From Haliea sp. E1-2-M8 (GTDB lineage Bacteria > Pseudomonadota > Gammaproteobacteria > Pseudomonadales > Halieaceae): a stretch of 64,000 nucleotides of DNA. The notes under the pieces were generated by a model. That model did no database searches. It saw nothing but the letters and a program-made list of their open reading frames with translations, and had not been told where the DNA came from. Shown here one piece after another: positions 48,780 to 57,820 of this stretch (positions are counted from its first letter, which is position 1; each line of letters opens with the position of its first letter). The position numbers were made by a program, and so were the translations under genes. The stretch lies in contig NZ_JAUTDR010000012.1 of the NCBI RefSeq assembly GCF_030649675.1, positions 1-64,000 on the forward strand, in the 5' to 3' direction.

Positions 48780-51517
48780 CGGTCAGCGACGCCTGGCAGC
48801 GCGAGCGCGCGCTGGATACCGCCGGCAGCTTCTGTGTCAGCGCACCCGCGGGTTCCGGCAAGACCGAGCTGCTGATCCAGCGCTATCTGGCACTGCTGTC
48901 GCGAGTGTCACTGCCTGAACAGGTGTTGGCGATCACCTTTACCCGCAAGGCGGCGGCGGAAATGCGCGACCGGGTGGTCGCCGCCCTGGAGGCCGCCGCT
49001 GCCGGGGAGCCGGTTACCGGCAGCCACGAACAGCGCACCCGGGAGCTGGCGCAGGCGGCACTCGTCCACGGCACTCAGCTGGGCTGGCAACTGCTGCGCG
49101 ATACGGCCCGTTTCAATATTCGCACCATCGATGGTTTCTGCCACGCACTGACCCGACAAATGCCGGTGCTGAGCCGCTTTGGCGGCCAGGCCAGTGCGGT
49201 GGACGATGCCCGCGAGCTCTATGCCGAGGCTGTCATCGGCCTGTTCCGGCTGCTGGAGGAAGGGCACCCGGTCGTCCCCGACCTCGAGGCGCTGTTGCTG
49301 CACTTTGGCAACGACTGGGCGCGCCTGCAGGAGCTGTTGTCGGCACTGCTGGCGCGCCGGGAGCAGTGGCAGGACTATGTCAGCCTGCGGCACGATCCGG
49401 CCTGGGCAGAGGCGGTGTTGCGCGAGACTCTCGATCACCTGGTCAGGGACCGGCTGCGACGACTGGCTGCTGCACTGGCGCCGGTGGCGGGGGAACTCAA
49501 GGCTCTGCGCGAGTACGCGGCGGTCCAGCTGGGCCAGCCGGCTCCCGGCGACCTGTCGGCAGCCGGCGGGGAGTCGCTGACCGCCTGGCGGGGTGTCGCC
49601 ACGCTGTTGCTGAAAGCGGACGGGCAATGGCGCAGCCGGGTCGACAAGCGCCAGGGGTTTCCTGGGGCCGGCGTCCCGGCGGCCGGCGTCCCGGCGGCCG
49701 GCGTCCCGGCGGGAAAGGGGGCGGCCCGGGACTGGAAAGAACGCATGCAGGCGTTGCTGGCCGGTCTTGCGGGGCAGGAGACGCTGCGCCGGGACCTGCG
49801 AGACCTCGCGGTTCTGCCCGCGGCGGACCCCGAGGACAATGGCTGGCAGCTGCTGCTGCATCTGTTCCATGTGCTGCCCGTGCTGGCGGCGCAGCTATTG
49901 CTGGTATTTCAGCAGCGCGGCCAGGTGGACCACACCCAGATCGCTCTCTATGCCCTGCAGGCCCTCGGTGAGGACGAGGCGCCCACAGATCTTGCCCTGC
50001 GTCTGGACTATCGGATTGAGCACCTGCTGGTCGATGAGTTTCAGGACACCGCCATCAACCAGTATCGCCTGCTGCAGCGGCTCACACGCGGCTGGGGGGA
50101 ACACAATGCCCTGCAGCCGGAGCGGCCCCGGACCCTGCTCCTGGTGGGGGACGGCATGCAGTCGATCTACGGCTTCCGCGATGCCAACGTGGGCCTGTTT
50201 CTGCGGGCCAGGGACGAGGGCTTCAACGGCGTGGTGCCCGAGTACCTGATGCTGGCGAGCAACTTCCGCTCCCGGGCGGGCATCGTTGACTGGGTCAACG
50301 CCGTGTTTCAGCAGGCGTTTCCCGCTGTGGATGACATCGCCCGGGGCGAGGTCCGGTTTACCCCGGCCGTAGCCACCCGCGCCGCCGGCACAGAACCGGC
50401 GGTGGCGCTGGAGGTGTTTGCCGACGAGCCGGCGCCGGGCGCGCTGCGTGAGGCGGCGCTGCTGGCCGATCGCATCGCGGCGGCCCTGGACGACGCTGCC
50501 GACACCACCGTGGCCGTGCTGGCGCGCAGCCGCGGCCAACTGCAGCCGGTGCTGGCAGCATTGCGTGCGGCAGGGATCAGCTACAACGCCCAGGACATCG
50601 ACAGCCTCGCCCGCAATCCGGTGGTTGCGGATCTGTTCACCCTGTGCCGCGCGCTGGCCAACCCGGCGGACCGCGTTGCCTGGATGGCCCTGCTGCGGGC
50701 GCCCTGGTGCGCGCTGGAGCCGGCGGATTTGCTGCGGGTAGCGCAGTATGGCGCCGCAGCGTCGCGGCAGCCACTGGCCAGCACGCTGCAGGATCCCGCC
50801 ATGCGGGCGCAGTTGAGCCCCGCCGGGCGCGAACGCCTGGTTCCGGTGGCGGCGGCGCTGGCAGAGGCCTTTCGTCGCCGCGACCGGCGCGGGCTGCGGG
50901 TCTGGCTGGAACTGCTGTGGGAGCAGTTGGGCGGGCCGGCCTGCGCGGGTTCCGAGACCGATTTGCACAACGCCGAGCGCTTCCTGCAGCTGCTGGAACA
51001 GGCCGACAGCGAGGGCAGGGGCCTGGACCTGCCCTCGCTGCAACGCCGCCTCGCAGGCCTCTATGCGCGCTCCGGAGACACCTCGGCCCGGGTCCAGGTA
51101 ATGACTTTGCACCGGGCCAAGGGGCTGGAGTTCGACCACGTGTTCCTGCCGGGGCTGGCGGGCAGGCCGCGGGCGGACGAGCGCCCGGCGCTGTTGTGGG
51201 ACGACTACACCGATGCCGATGGCGCGCGGCGCTTCCTGCTGGCGACCGATGACCACAGCGAGCGCGATAGCCCCGGCGTCTACAACACACTGCTGCGTAT
51301 CCGTCGCCACAAGTCCCGGGTGGAGAATGCGCGCCTGCTCTATGTCGGTGCGACCCGGGCCATCCGCACGTTGACCCTGAGCGCGGTGCTGGCGCCGGAC
51401 CCTGCTACCGACAGCGGCGTCCGGGCGCCGTCGGCAGATGCCCTGCTGGCTGGGGTCTGGGACGCGCTGGCGGCCCAGGCAAAGGTTCACTGGCTTGATG
51501 AAGGGGCACCTAGGTGA
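48776..51517 (+). CDS. AddA-like UvrD/REP helicase, C-terminally short
   Basis: 913-residue SF1A helicase. All motifs are present: Walker A APAGSGKTELL, Ia ITFTRKAAAEMRDRV, II LLVDEFQDT, III LLVGDGMQSIYGFRDAN, IV NFRSRAG, V VMTLHRAKGLEFDHVFLPGL, VI ARLLYVGATRA. Family members of about 1,100 residues continue into a RecB-type nuclease; this one stops about 50 residues after motif VI, and a minus-strand gene begins at once. Either it lost the domain or it never had one. With the AddB-like partner it should process double-strand breaks like AddAB/RecBCD. A loop at about 298–314 holds tandem AGVPA repeats. Confidence 0.88.
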   Translation: MTVSDAWQRERALDTAGSFCVSAPAGSGKTELLIQRYLALLSRVSLPEQVLAITFTRKAAAEMRDRVVAALEAAAAGEPVTGSHEQRTRELAQAALVHGTQLGWQLLRDTARFNIRTIDGFCHALTRQMPVLSRFGGQASAVDDARELYAEAVIGLFRLLEEGHPVVPDLEALLLHFGNDWARLQELLSALLARREQWQDYVSLRHDPAWAEAVLRETLDHLVRDRLRRLAAALAPVAGELKALREYAAVQLGQPAPGDLSAAGGESLTAWRGVATLLLKADGQWRSRVDKRQGFPGAGVPAAGVPAAGVPAGKGAARDWKERMQALLAGLAGQETLRRDLRDLAVLPAADPEDNGWQLLLHLFHVLPVLAAQLLLVFQQRGQVDHTQIALYALQALGEDEAPTDLALRLDYRIEHLLVDEFQDTAINQYRLLQRLTRGWGEHNALQPERPRTLLLVGDGMQSIYGFRDANVGLFLRARDEGFNGVVPEYLMLASNFRSRAGIVDWVNAVFQQAFPAVDDIARGEVRFTPAVATRAAGTEPAVALEVFADEPAPGALREAALLADRIAAALDDAADTTVAVLARSRGQLQPVLAALRAAGISYNAQDIDSLARNPVVADLFTLCRALANPADRVAWMALLRAPWCALEPADLLRVAQYGAAASRQPLASTLQDPAMRAQLSPAGRERLVPVAAALAEAFRRRDRRGLRVWLELLWEQLGGPACAGSETDLHNAERFLQLLEQADSEGRGLDLPSLQRRLAGLYARSGDTSARVQVMTLHRAKGLEFDHVFLPGLAGRPRADERPALLWDDYTDADGARRFLLATDDHSERDSPGVYNTLLRIRRHKSRVENARLLYVGATRAIRTLTLSAVLAPDPATDSGVRAPSADALLAGVWDALAAQAKVHWLDEGAPR
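49666..49712 (+). repeat. Three tandem 15-bp units inside the AddA-like gene
   Basis: The unit GCGTCCCGGCGGCCG starts at 49671 and 49686, with a partial third copy at 49701–49712, and a GGCCG precedes the first. It encodes AGVPA repeats in frame. The copies are identical at DNA level, indicating recent slippage. Confidence 0.9.
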
Positions 51518-52403
51518 GCGGCGCGATCACCTCGTCGGCGTAGCGCTTCACGCCGTCGATTTTCAGGTTCACGTCTTCGGTTTCACCGTGGTAGAAGGCC
51601 CAGGGCATGGTCAGAATGTGGGTGACACCGGCATCTTCCAGCCGCTTGTAACCAGCCGCATCCCAGGCATCGTTGGGAGTCGCCATTACTTCGAACGGCT
51701 CCTGTTCCCGGCCACAGTCCCGGCGCCACTGGCGAATGCGCTCAATGCTGTGGATGATTTCACTGGAGGGCTGCAGGTCGGTGACCCAGCCATCGGCCAG
51801 CCGTGCGGCCCGGCGCATGGCCGGGTCGGAAATACCGCCGATCCAGAACGGGATGCGCTCGCTGGGCGCGGGGTTCATCTCCAGCCGCTCGAATTGATAG
51901 AACTCGCCGCGATACTCCACCATCTCGCCAGTCCACAGCAGGCGCATGATCTCCAGCATTTCGTCGGTGCGTTTGCCCCGGGTGCGAAAATCCTGCTGCA
52001 TCAGCGCAAACTCATCCGCCGACCAGCCGACGCCGAAAGCGGGCGTGACCCGGTTGCCCGAGACAATGGCCGCGGTGCTGATGGCCTTGGCGACCAGAAA
52101 GGGATTGCGCATGGGCAACACGAAAATGTTGTTGGTGAAGCGCAGGCGCTGGGTGATGGTGGCCAGGGCGCCGATTACAACCCAGGGGTCGGGCCAGTCA
52201 GTGAAGGCGGCCCAGCGCCGGCTGCCATCTTCGGTGTAGGGGTAGGGCTCGCTGATCTGTTCCGGATGCACCACATGATCGGAGAATGACATTGCGTCCC
52301 AGCCATATTGATCGGCGACCGGGGCTAGTTGCGTGAGATGGGCGACAGTGCTGAAAGAGGTGGAAAGAACAAATTTCACGGCCTGGGCTCCGCTGCGGTT
52401 CAT
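51510..52403 (-). CDS. LLM-class (luciferase-like) flavin or F420-dependent oxidoreductase
   Basis: 297 residues with the bacterial-luciferase TIM-barrel pattern: GWDAMSFSDHVVHPEQ, IVSGNRVTPAFGVGWSADEF, GKRTDEMLEIMRLLWTGEMV, and IPFWIGGISDPAMRRAARLADGW split across the middle. The best-known relatives are mycobacterial F420 enzymes. Most gammaproteobacteria lack F420, so FMN or an unknown cofactor is as likely. The ATG at 52403 is listed; the GTG at 52379 has a better GGAG spacing and starts at VKFVLST. Its 3' end overlaps the AddA-like gene by 8 bases, tail to tail. Confidence 0.85.
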   Translation of the reverse strand: MNRSGAQAVKFVLSTSFSTVAHLTQLAPVADQYGWDAMSFSDHVVHPEQISEPYPYTEDGSRRWAAFTDWPDPWVVIGALATITQRLRFTNNIFVLPMRNPFLVAKAISTAAIVSGNRVTPAFGVGWSADEFALMQQDFRTRGKRTDEMLEIMRLLWTGEMVEYRGEFYQFERLEMNPAPSERIPFWIGGISDPAMRRAARLADGWVTDLQPSSEIIHSIERIRQWRRDCGREQEPFEVMATPNDAWDAAGYKRLEDAGVTHILTMPWAFYHGETEDVNLKIDGVKRYADEVIAPLT

Positions 52404-52503
52404 GAGTGTTATCCACCTACTCTAACAAGCTCTGGACCACTGCCTGCAGGCTCGGTTACACGCGTGCCGTAAACAGCCTGCTGTCGGTCAACAAGTCATA
52501 CCC

Positions 52504-53655
52504 CTAACGGCTGGCCAGATAAATGCGGAACTTGCGGTTCTGCGCCAGGATGCGCTGTTGGCGGAAGCCGTGCGCCAGCGTGGCGCGGTAGTCGAGATGG
52601 CGATTTGCCACCAGGCACAGCTGCCCCCCGGGAGCCAACACAGCCGCCGCCTGGCTGAGCAAACGCCTCCCGGCATAGTCGTCCACCGTGTGTTGGAGGT
52701 GGAAGGGCGGGTTGCACAAAACCAGGTCGGGCGCGGGCGCAGCCCAGTCCCGCAGGCCGTCGCCGTGGTGGAAGTGTGCCATGGTTACCTGCTGCGGGAG
52801 CACTTTCTCGAGGTTGAGCCGGGCCGAGGCGATGGCCTGGGCGGACTCATCGCAAAACCACAGTTCCCGGGCCAGGCTGCGCTGCAGCGCAACCAGGCCG
52901 ATAACGCCGTTGCCGCAGGCGAGGTCTACTGCCCGGGCTACCGGCTGCAGCTCGGATAACTGTTCGAGCAGGAAGCGGGTGCCGAGGTCCAGCGTCTGGC
53001 GGCTGAAGACATTGGGCAGTGAGCGCAGCGTGGCACCCAGCGGCTCGCAGTAGTAGCTGCTGAGATCGCCGGGCATGGCGGGGGGCGCCTGCTCACTGCG
53101 CCGTGCCCGCCACAGGTGGGCCTTGTAACGCCCCCGCAACCGTTCGCAGGGACCAATGTAGCGGTTGAACAGGTTGTCCAGGCCGGTCGGCAGGTGCTTG
53201 TCCATACCCGCGGCCAACACTGTCGCACCGGCAGGCAGCAACGGCGCAAGCTGTGCCAGCTGGTACTCCAGCAGGGCTTTCTGCTTCGGGATACGCAGCA
53301 GCACCAGTGCAGTGCCCGCAGGGGGCGGGTCGGTACTCCACACCAGCGCCGGCGCCGGGGTCTTGTTCGCACAGGCGTTGTCTGCCAGCGCCTGTGCCGC
53401 CAGGGCGGAATCTGTCCACAGCGTGCAGGCGGTACCGGCGGCGGCCAGGGGCAGGCTCAGGGCGCCGTAGTCATCGTTGACGACAAGCACGGGCTCCTGC
53501 AGCGACGCGCCGGCAAGGGTTTCCAGCAGCAGCATGTCGGCGCCGCACCAGGCTCGCAACAACTCCTGTTTGCGCATGGGGTAGCGTCGTAGCTGGAACG
53601 TTCCGAACGGGGTGTTGAAAAGGGTCTCGGGGCCGGGATCAGCCGCCGCGGACAT
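52504..53655 (-). CDS. rlmG: 23S rRNA (guanine-1835-N2)-methyltransferase RlmG
   Basis: 383 residues with two tandem methyltransferase folds. The N-terminal one is degenerate (LVVNDDYGALSLPLAA). The C-terminal one has the AdoMet motif VDLACGNGVIGLVAL and the catalytic NPPF in LCNPPFHLQHTVDD. PNVFSRQTLDLGTRFLLEQL and VANRHLDYRATL match E. coli RlmG well; RsmC is a more distant alternative. It modifies G1835 of 23S rRNA. The first 20 residues are less certain, as the start overlaps the end of mltD by 17 bases. Confidence 0.9.
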   Translation of the reverse strand: MSAAADPGPETLFNTPFGTFQLRRYPMRKQELLRAWCGADMLLLETLAGASLQEPVLVVNDDYGALSLPLAAAGTACTLWTDSALAAQALADNACANKTPAPALVWSTDPPPAGTALVLLRIPKQKALLEYQLAQLAPLLPAGATVLAAGMDKHLPTGLDNLFNRYIGPCERLRGRYKAHLWRARRSEQAPPAMPGDLSSYYCEPLGATLRSLPNVFSRQTLDLGTRFLLEQLSELQPVARAVDLACGNGVIGLVALQRSLARELWFCDESAQAIASARLNLEKVLPQQVTMAHFHHGDGLRDWAAPAPDLVLCNPPFHLQHTVDDYAGRRLLSQAAAVLAPGGQLCLVANRHLDYRATLAHGFRQQRILAQNRKFRIYLASR

Positions 53656-55018
53656 ACATGGTCAGCTGCTGGCCGGGGTAGATGGTTGCCTGCGGATTGA
53701 GCGCATTCCAGGCAATGAGATCCGTGACCTTGACCTTGAACCGCCGGGCGATGCGATACAGGGAGTCTCCGCGGCGAACCTTGTAGTCACGCGTTTCGAT
53801 CTGTGCCGGACCGCCGCGTTGGGCCAGCGCGCCACGGGCATACGCTCCCTGGGGAATGAGCAGGGTCGACCCCTCACGGATCAGGCTGCCCTGAATTTTG
53901 TTGGCCTTGCGCAGCAGATCGACCCGGCTATCGAACGTCTGGGCTATCCGTGACAGTGTATCACCGCGTTTGACCCGGTAGTGTTGCCAGCTGACACGCT
54001 GTTCCGGGCTGAGTGTGGCAAGACGCTGCCGGAACAGGTCTGCTCTTTCCGGTGGCAGCAGCAGTTCGGTGGCGCCGGGGGAGGTGGCCCAGCGCAGGTG
54101 GCCGGGGTTGAGTGCCTGCAGGACCGGCAGGTCGACCTCGGCCAGTTCCGCCGCCCGTGCCAGTTCAATCTGGCCGCCCGTCGGTACGGGCACGAAGGCG
54201 GGCGCATTGGCCAGTGGCGGCAGTGCCAGCTCCCAGGCATCTGGTTCCCCGACAAGACTGCTCAGGGCCAGCAGGCGGGGGACATATTTGCGGGTTTCCG
54301 CAGGCAGTGGCAGGGACCAGAAATCGGTGCGGCGACCGCGGGCACTGTTGCCCAGAACTGCACGGCCGACACGGCCGACGCCGCCGTTGTAGGCGGCAAT
54401 GGCGAGCAGCCAGTCACCCTCGAGGCTGTCGTGCAGGTACTGCAGGTAGTCCAGCGCGGCGGCTGTGGATTCGCGCAGGTCGCGCCGGCCGTCGTACCAC
54501 CAGTCGCTGCTGAGGCCCAGGGTGCGGCCCGTCGCGGGCATGATCTGCCACAGGCCCATTGCCTGCTGGGAGGAGAGCGCGAAGGGGTTGAGGGTGCTCT
54601 CCACCAGTGGCAGCAGGGCCAGCTCCATGGGCATGTTGCGGCGCTCTATTTCCTCCACGATGTAGTGCAGATAGAGCGCCCCGCGCTCGGTGACCGCCTC
54701 GAAGTAGCGGTCCTGTGCCAGGTAGTAGGCCCGGGCGTCACGCACCTGGCGGTTGTCCGGTATTTCCCATTGCATGCCGCCGCGAAGACGCGCCCACAGA
54801 TCGTTGGGGTCAACCTGCTCCGGCACTGGGGCGCGCCGGAGCAACGGCGGAGGGGGTTCTGTGACCGCGGTTCGCTGCACCTTGCTGGGCGCGGTCTCCT
54901 GGCGAGCCCCGACGGTTTCTGAATCGGCCGGCACAAGCTGACAGCCAGATACCGACAGAAAGCTCGAAACCACTACAAAAATCGAGTATAACTTTATGTT
55001 TTTAATTGGAAAACTCAA
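53639..55018 (-). CDS. mltD: Membrane-bound lytic murein transglycosylase D (lipoprotein)
   Basis: 459 residues. A lipoprotein signal with lipobox SVSGC (Cys26) comes first, then an SLT domain with catalytic Glu in LLPLVESTLNPFALS and the QAMGLWQIMPATGRTLGL motif. Two LysM repeats end the protein (about 350–395 and 410–457: YRVKRGDTLSRIAQTFDS, YKVRRGDSLYRIARRFKV). It cleaves peptidoglycan from the outer membrane. I chose TTG at 55018: GGAAGGA lies 6 bases upstream, it starts the signal peptide properly, and it overlaps the gloB stop as TTGA. The frame extends 20 codons further without support. Confidence 0.93.
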   Translation of the reverse strand: MSFPIKNIKLYSIFVVVSSFLSVSGCQLVPADSETVGARQETAPSKVQRTAVTEPPPPLLRRAPVPEQVDPNDLWARLRGGMQWEIPDNRQVRDARAYYLAQDRYFEAVTERGALYLHYIVEEIERRNMPMELALLPLVESTLNPFALSSQQAMGLWQIMPATGRTLGLSSDWWYDGRRDLRESTAAALDYLQYLHDSLEGDWLLAIAAYNGGVGRVGRAVLGNSARGRRTDFWSLPLPAETRKYVPRLLALSSLVGEPDAWELALPPLANAPAFVPVPTGGQIELARAAELAEVDLPVLQALNPGHLRWATSPGATELLLPPERADLFRQRLATLSPEQRVSWQHYRVKRGDTLSRIAQTFDSRVDLLRKANKIQGSLIREGSTLLIPQGAYARGALAQRGGPAQIETRDYKVRRGDSLYRIARRFKVKVTDLIAWNALNPQATIYPGQQLTMYVRGG

Positions 55019-55797
55019 AATGAATCCTTCCAGGTGCGAAGGGCAGCAAACACCTCTTCCGGCTTCTCGCCCTGCCATTTACCCTGCCGTCGGAGTGCGG
55101 CCACCAGCGCCGGCTCCTCGCAGCGGAGGAAGGGGTTGGTAGTCAGCTCGACGGCGAGTTCCGAGGGCACAGTCGGTTCGCCGCGTTCCCGCGCAGCGGC
55201 AACCTCTGCCGCGCGTCGGGCGAGATCGCTGTTGTCGGGCTCTACTGCCCGGGCGAAGCGCAGGTTGGCCTGGGTATATTCGTGGGCGCAGTACACCCGG
55301 GTGGCGCCGGGCAGGGCGGCCAGGGAGGCCAGCGACGCATACATGACCGGGGCCGTGCCCTCGAACATGCGGCCACAGCCACCGGCAAACAGGGTGTCGC
55401 CGCAGAACAGCAGGGGCGGTTGGCCACTGCTGCCTGCGTGATAGTAGGCGATATGGTCCAGCGTATGCCCGGGCACAGCGATGACGGAGAACTCAAGCCC
55501 CAGCACCTCGATGCTGGCGCCGGCCTGCAGTGGCCTGGAGATGCCGGTTATGGCGGGATTGCGCGGACCGTAGACCACCGGGTCGCTGTGGGCGATCAGT
55601 TCTTCCAGCCCACCGACATGGTCGAAGTGGTGGTGGGTGATCAGCACGCCCGCAAGTTCAAGCTGGTCCCGTTCGAGTATCGCCAGGACGGGCGCGGCGT
55701 CACCCGGATCGACCACAAAGCAGCGCCGGCTGCCGCTGTCGCGCAGGAGCCAGATATAATTGTCGCTGAAGGCGGCTAGCGGTTCGATTACCAGCAT
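55015..55797 (-). CDS. gloB: Hydroxyacylglutathione hydrolase (glyoxalase II)
   Basis: 260-residue metallo-beta-lactamase-fold enzyme that hydrolyses S-lactoylglutathione in methylglyoxal detoxification. The metal motif is THHHFDHVGG, with the later ligands in VPGHTLDH, CGDTLF and CAHEYT; the C-terminal glyoxalase II helical domain follows. The ATG at 55797 gives the standard N-terminus (LVIEPLAAFSDNYIWLL). It is coupled to mltD by a TTGA overlap and divergent from a yafS-like gene; gloB–mltD also occurs together in E. coli. Confidence 0.96.
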   Translation of the reverse strand: MLVIEPLAAFSDNYIWLLRDSGSRRCFVVDPGDAAPVLAILERDQLELAGVLITHHHFDHVGGLEELIAHSDPVVYGPRNPAITGISRPLQAGASIEVLGLEFSVIAVPGHTLDHIAYYHAGSSGQPPLLFCGDTLFAGGCGRMFEGTAPVMYASLASLAALPGATRVYCAHEYTQANLRFARAVEPDNSDLARRAAEVAAARERGEPTVPSELAVELTTNPFLRCEEPALVAALRRQGKWQGEKPEEVFAALRTWKDSF

Positions 55798-55877
55798 GGT
55801 GACGTTCCAAACCCCCTGAAATGCAGTAACATGCCCGTTTGGGCAATTAGCGCGCCGGTACCCGGCGGCTGGAGACA

Positions 55878-56636
55878 ATGCGCGAGTGTAGCGATATTTT
55901 GAGCGAACTGGAATCCTGGTATGCGACCGCGGTGGGGCACAACCTGCACGCGTCGGTGCAGACGGCTCTCGAGCCCATGCTGGAGACAGCCTTCGGTTAT
56001 CACCTGGTGCAGGTAGGTTATACCCGACAGCAACCCCTGTTTGGCAACAGCCGGATCCGGCACCGGGCCTACACCGCGCCGCGGGCGGGGCATGCAGTGA
56101 CGGTCGTGGCCGAGCACGATGAGCTGCCCCTGGAGAGTGACAGCGTCGACGTGGTGATTGCCCACCACTGTCTGGATTTCACCACCCAGCCACACCAGGT
56201 GTTGCGCGAGCTGCAGCGGGTTCTGACGCCCAACGGCCAGTTGCTGTTGATTGGTTTCAACCCCTGGGGCCTGCTGGGCACCATCCACCACCTGCGCGGA
56301 TTGGGGGGCAATGCCCTGTGGCAGGGCCACCGCCCGGTGGGCTGTTCCCGCCTGCTGGACTGGCTGCGGTTGCTCGGCTGCGAAGCGGAGTCCGCGCGCT
56401 ATCTGTACCCGCTGCCGGTATTGGGGGAGTCCCGTGTCGGCCACTACGCCGCCGCTGCCAATCTCTGGAGCGAACGGCACCGCTTGCCGCTGGGCGATGT
56501 CTACCTGATCCACGCCATCAAGCAGGTCGGCGGTACCACCCGCCCCGTGCAGCGCGCCAGCCGCAGCGCTCGTCTGATCGGTTTGGCAGTGCCGAATCCG
56601 GCGGCGACGCCACGCCAGGGTGACCACGCCGCGTGA
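55878..56636 (+). CDS. YafS-like class I SAM-dependent methyltransferase
   Basis: 252 residues. The AdoMet fold is recognisable by [39 protein letters not shown] and [16 protein letters not shown]. The usual glycine-rich motif I is not obvious ([14 protein letters not shown]), so the binding mode may be atypical. The substrate is unknown. The order gloB (divergent), yafS, rnhA, dnaQ is the same as in E. coli, which supports the YafS assignment. TGGAGA lies before the ATG. The stop overlaps rnhA by four bases. Confidence 0.85.
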   Translation: MRECSDILSELESWYATAVGHNLHASVQTALEPMLETAFGYHLVQVGYTRQQPLFGNSRIRHRAYTAPRAGHAVTVVAEHDELPLESDSVDVVIAHHCLDFTTQPHQVLRELQRVLTPNGQLLLIGFNPWGLLGTIHHLRGLGGNALWQGHRPVGCSRLLDWLRLLGCEAESARYLYPLPVLGESRVGHYAAAANLWSERHRLPLGDVYLIHAIKQVGGTTRPVQRASRSARLIGLAVPNPAATPRQGDHAA

Positions 56637-57073
56637 AGCAGGTCGAGATATTCACCGATGGCGCCTGCCGCGGCAATCCCGGGCCGGGCGGCTGGGGAGC
56701 GCTGCTGCGCTGCAACGGACGCGAGCGCGAACTCTTTGGCGGCGAGTCCCACACCACCAACAACCGGATGGAGTTGCAGGCGGCGATCGAGTCCCTGCGC
56801 GCCCTGAAAGAGCCCTGTGAGGTCACCCTGACTACCGATTCCGTGTATGTGCGTGACGGGATTACCAAATGGTTGGCCAACTGGAAGCAAAAGGGTTGGA
56901 AGACGGCTTCCCGCCAGCCGGTGAAAAATATCGATCTGTGGCAGGCGCTGGACGAGCAGAGTCAGCGCCACCGGATCAGCTGGCACTGGGTCAAGGGGCA
57001 TAGCGGGCACCGGGAGAACGAGATTGCCGACCAGCTGGCCAACAGGGGTATCGACGGACTCCGGGCCCGCTGA
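56633..57073 (+). CDS. rnhA: Ribonuclease HI
   Basis: 146 residues. It degrades RNA in RNA–DNA hybrids. The active-site carboxylates lie in [16 protein letters not shown] (Asp), NNRMELQA (Glu), [12 protein letters not shown] (Asp) and [11 protein letters not shown] (Asp). The basic handle region [15 protein letters not shown] is present. The start is GTG, overlapping the stop of the methyltransferase gene (GTGA). In E. coli rnhA and dnaQ diverge; here they are in tandem. Confidence 0.97.
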   Translation: MKQVEIFTDGACRGNPGPGGWGALLRCNGRERELFGGESHTTNNRMELQAAIESLRALKEPCEVTLTTDSVYVRDGITKWLANWKQKGWKTASRQPVKNIDLWQALDEQSQRHRISWHWVKGHSGHRENEIADQLANRGIDGLRAR

Positions 57074-57094
57074 CGGAAGCGACGAGGAACGCAT

Positions 57095-57820
57095 GTGAGA
57101 CTGATAGTACTGGACACGGAAACCACCGGCCTGGAAGTCAACCAGGGCCACCGGATCATTGAAATCGGCTGCGTCGAGCTGGTCAACCGGCGCCTGACCG
57201 GCAACCACTTTCATCGCTATATCAATCCGCAGCGGGATATCGACCAGGGTGCGATTGAAGTTCACGGCATCACCAGCGAGTTCCTTGCCGACAAACCGCT
57301 GTTTGCACAGGTAGCCGCGGAGTTCCTGGAGTTTGTACAGGGCGCCGAGCTGGTCATTCACAACGCCCCCTTTGACATCGGCTTCCTGGATGCGGAGCTC
57401 AAGCGCCTTGACGAGCGCCATCCGGGGCTGGAATCCGTGTGTTCGGTGACCGACACCCTGGTCATGGCCAGGGCAAGGCACCCCGGTCAGCGCAATAACC
57501 TGGACGCACTCTGCAACCGCTACACCGTGGACAACTCCCAGCGCGACCTGCACGGCGCTCTGCTGGATGCCGAGATCCTGGCGGATGTATACCTGGCGAT
57601 GACCGGAGGCCAGACCGCCTTTCAGCTTGCGGACCACGGCCCGGGGGAGGGCGACGGCAGCAGCCACAGCGAGGGTATCAGGCGCCTGTCGGCCCAGCGT
57701 CCTGCGCTGGCCGTGCCCAGGGCCAGCGCAGAGGATCTGGCGGCGCACGAAGCGCAGCTGGAAGCCATCGCCCGGGCCAGTGGCGGCACGGTGTTGTGGC
57801 GGGAGGTGGTGCGGACATGA
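57095..57820 (+). CDS. dnaQ: DNA polymerase III epsilon subunit (proofreading exonuclease)
   Basis: 241 residues. DEDDh exonuclease motifs: VLDTETTGLEV (ExoI), HNAPFDIGFLD (ExoII) and HGALLDAEILADVYL (ExoIII with His). A C-terminal tail of about 60 residues should bind the polymerase alpha subunit. The GTG start at 57095 has AGGAA upstream. It overlaps nudC by four bases, making an rnhA–dnaQ–nudC–sohB run. Confidence 0.97.
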   Translation: MRLIVLDTETTGLEVNQGHRIIEIGCVELVNRRLTGNHFHRYINPQRDIDQGAIEVHGITSEFLADKPLFAQVAAEFLEFVQGAELVIHNAPFDIGFLDAELKRLDERHPGLESVCSVTDTLVMARARHPGQRNNLDALCNRYTVDNSQRDLHGALLDAEILADVYLAMTGGQTAFQLADHGPGEGDGSSHSEGIRRLSAQRPALAVPRASAEDLAAHEAQLEAIARASGGTVLWREVVRT

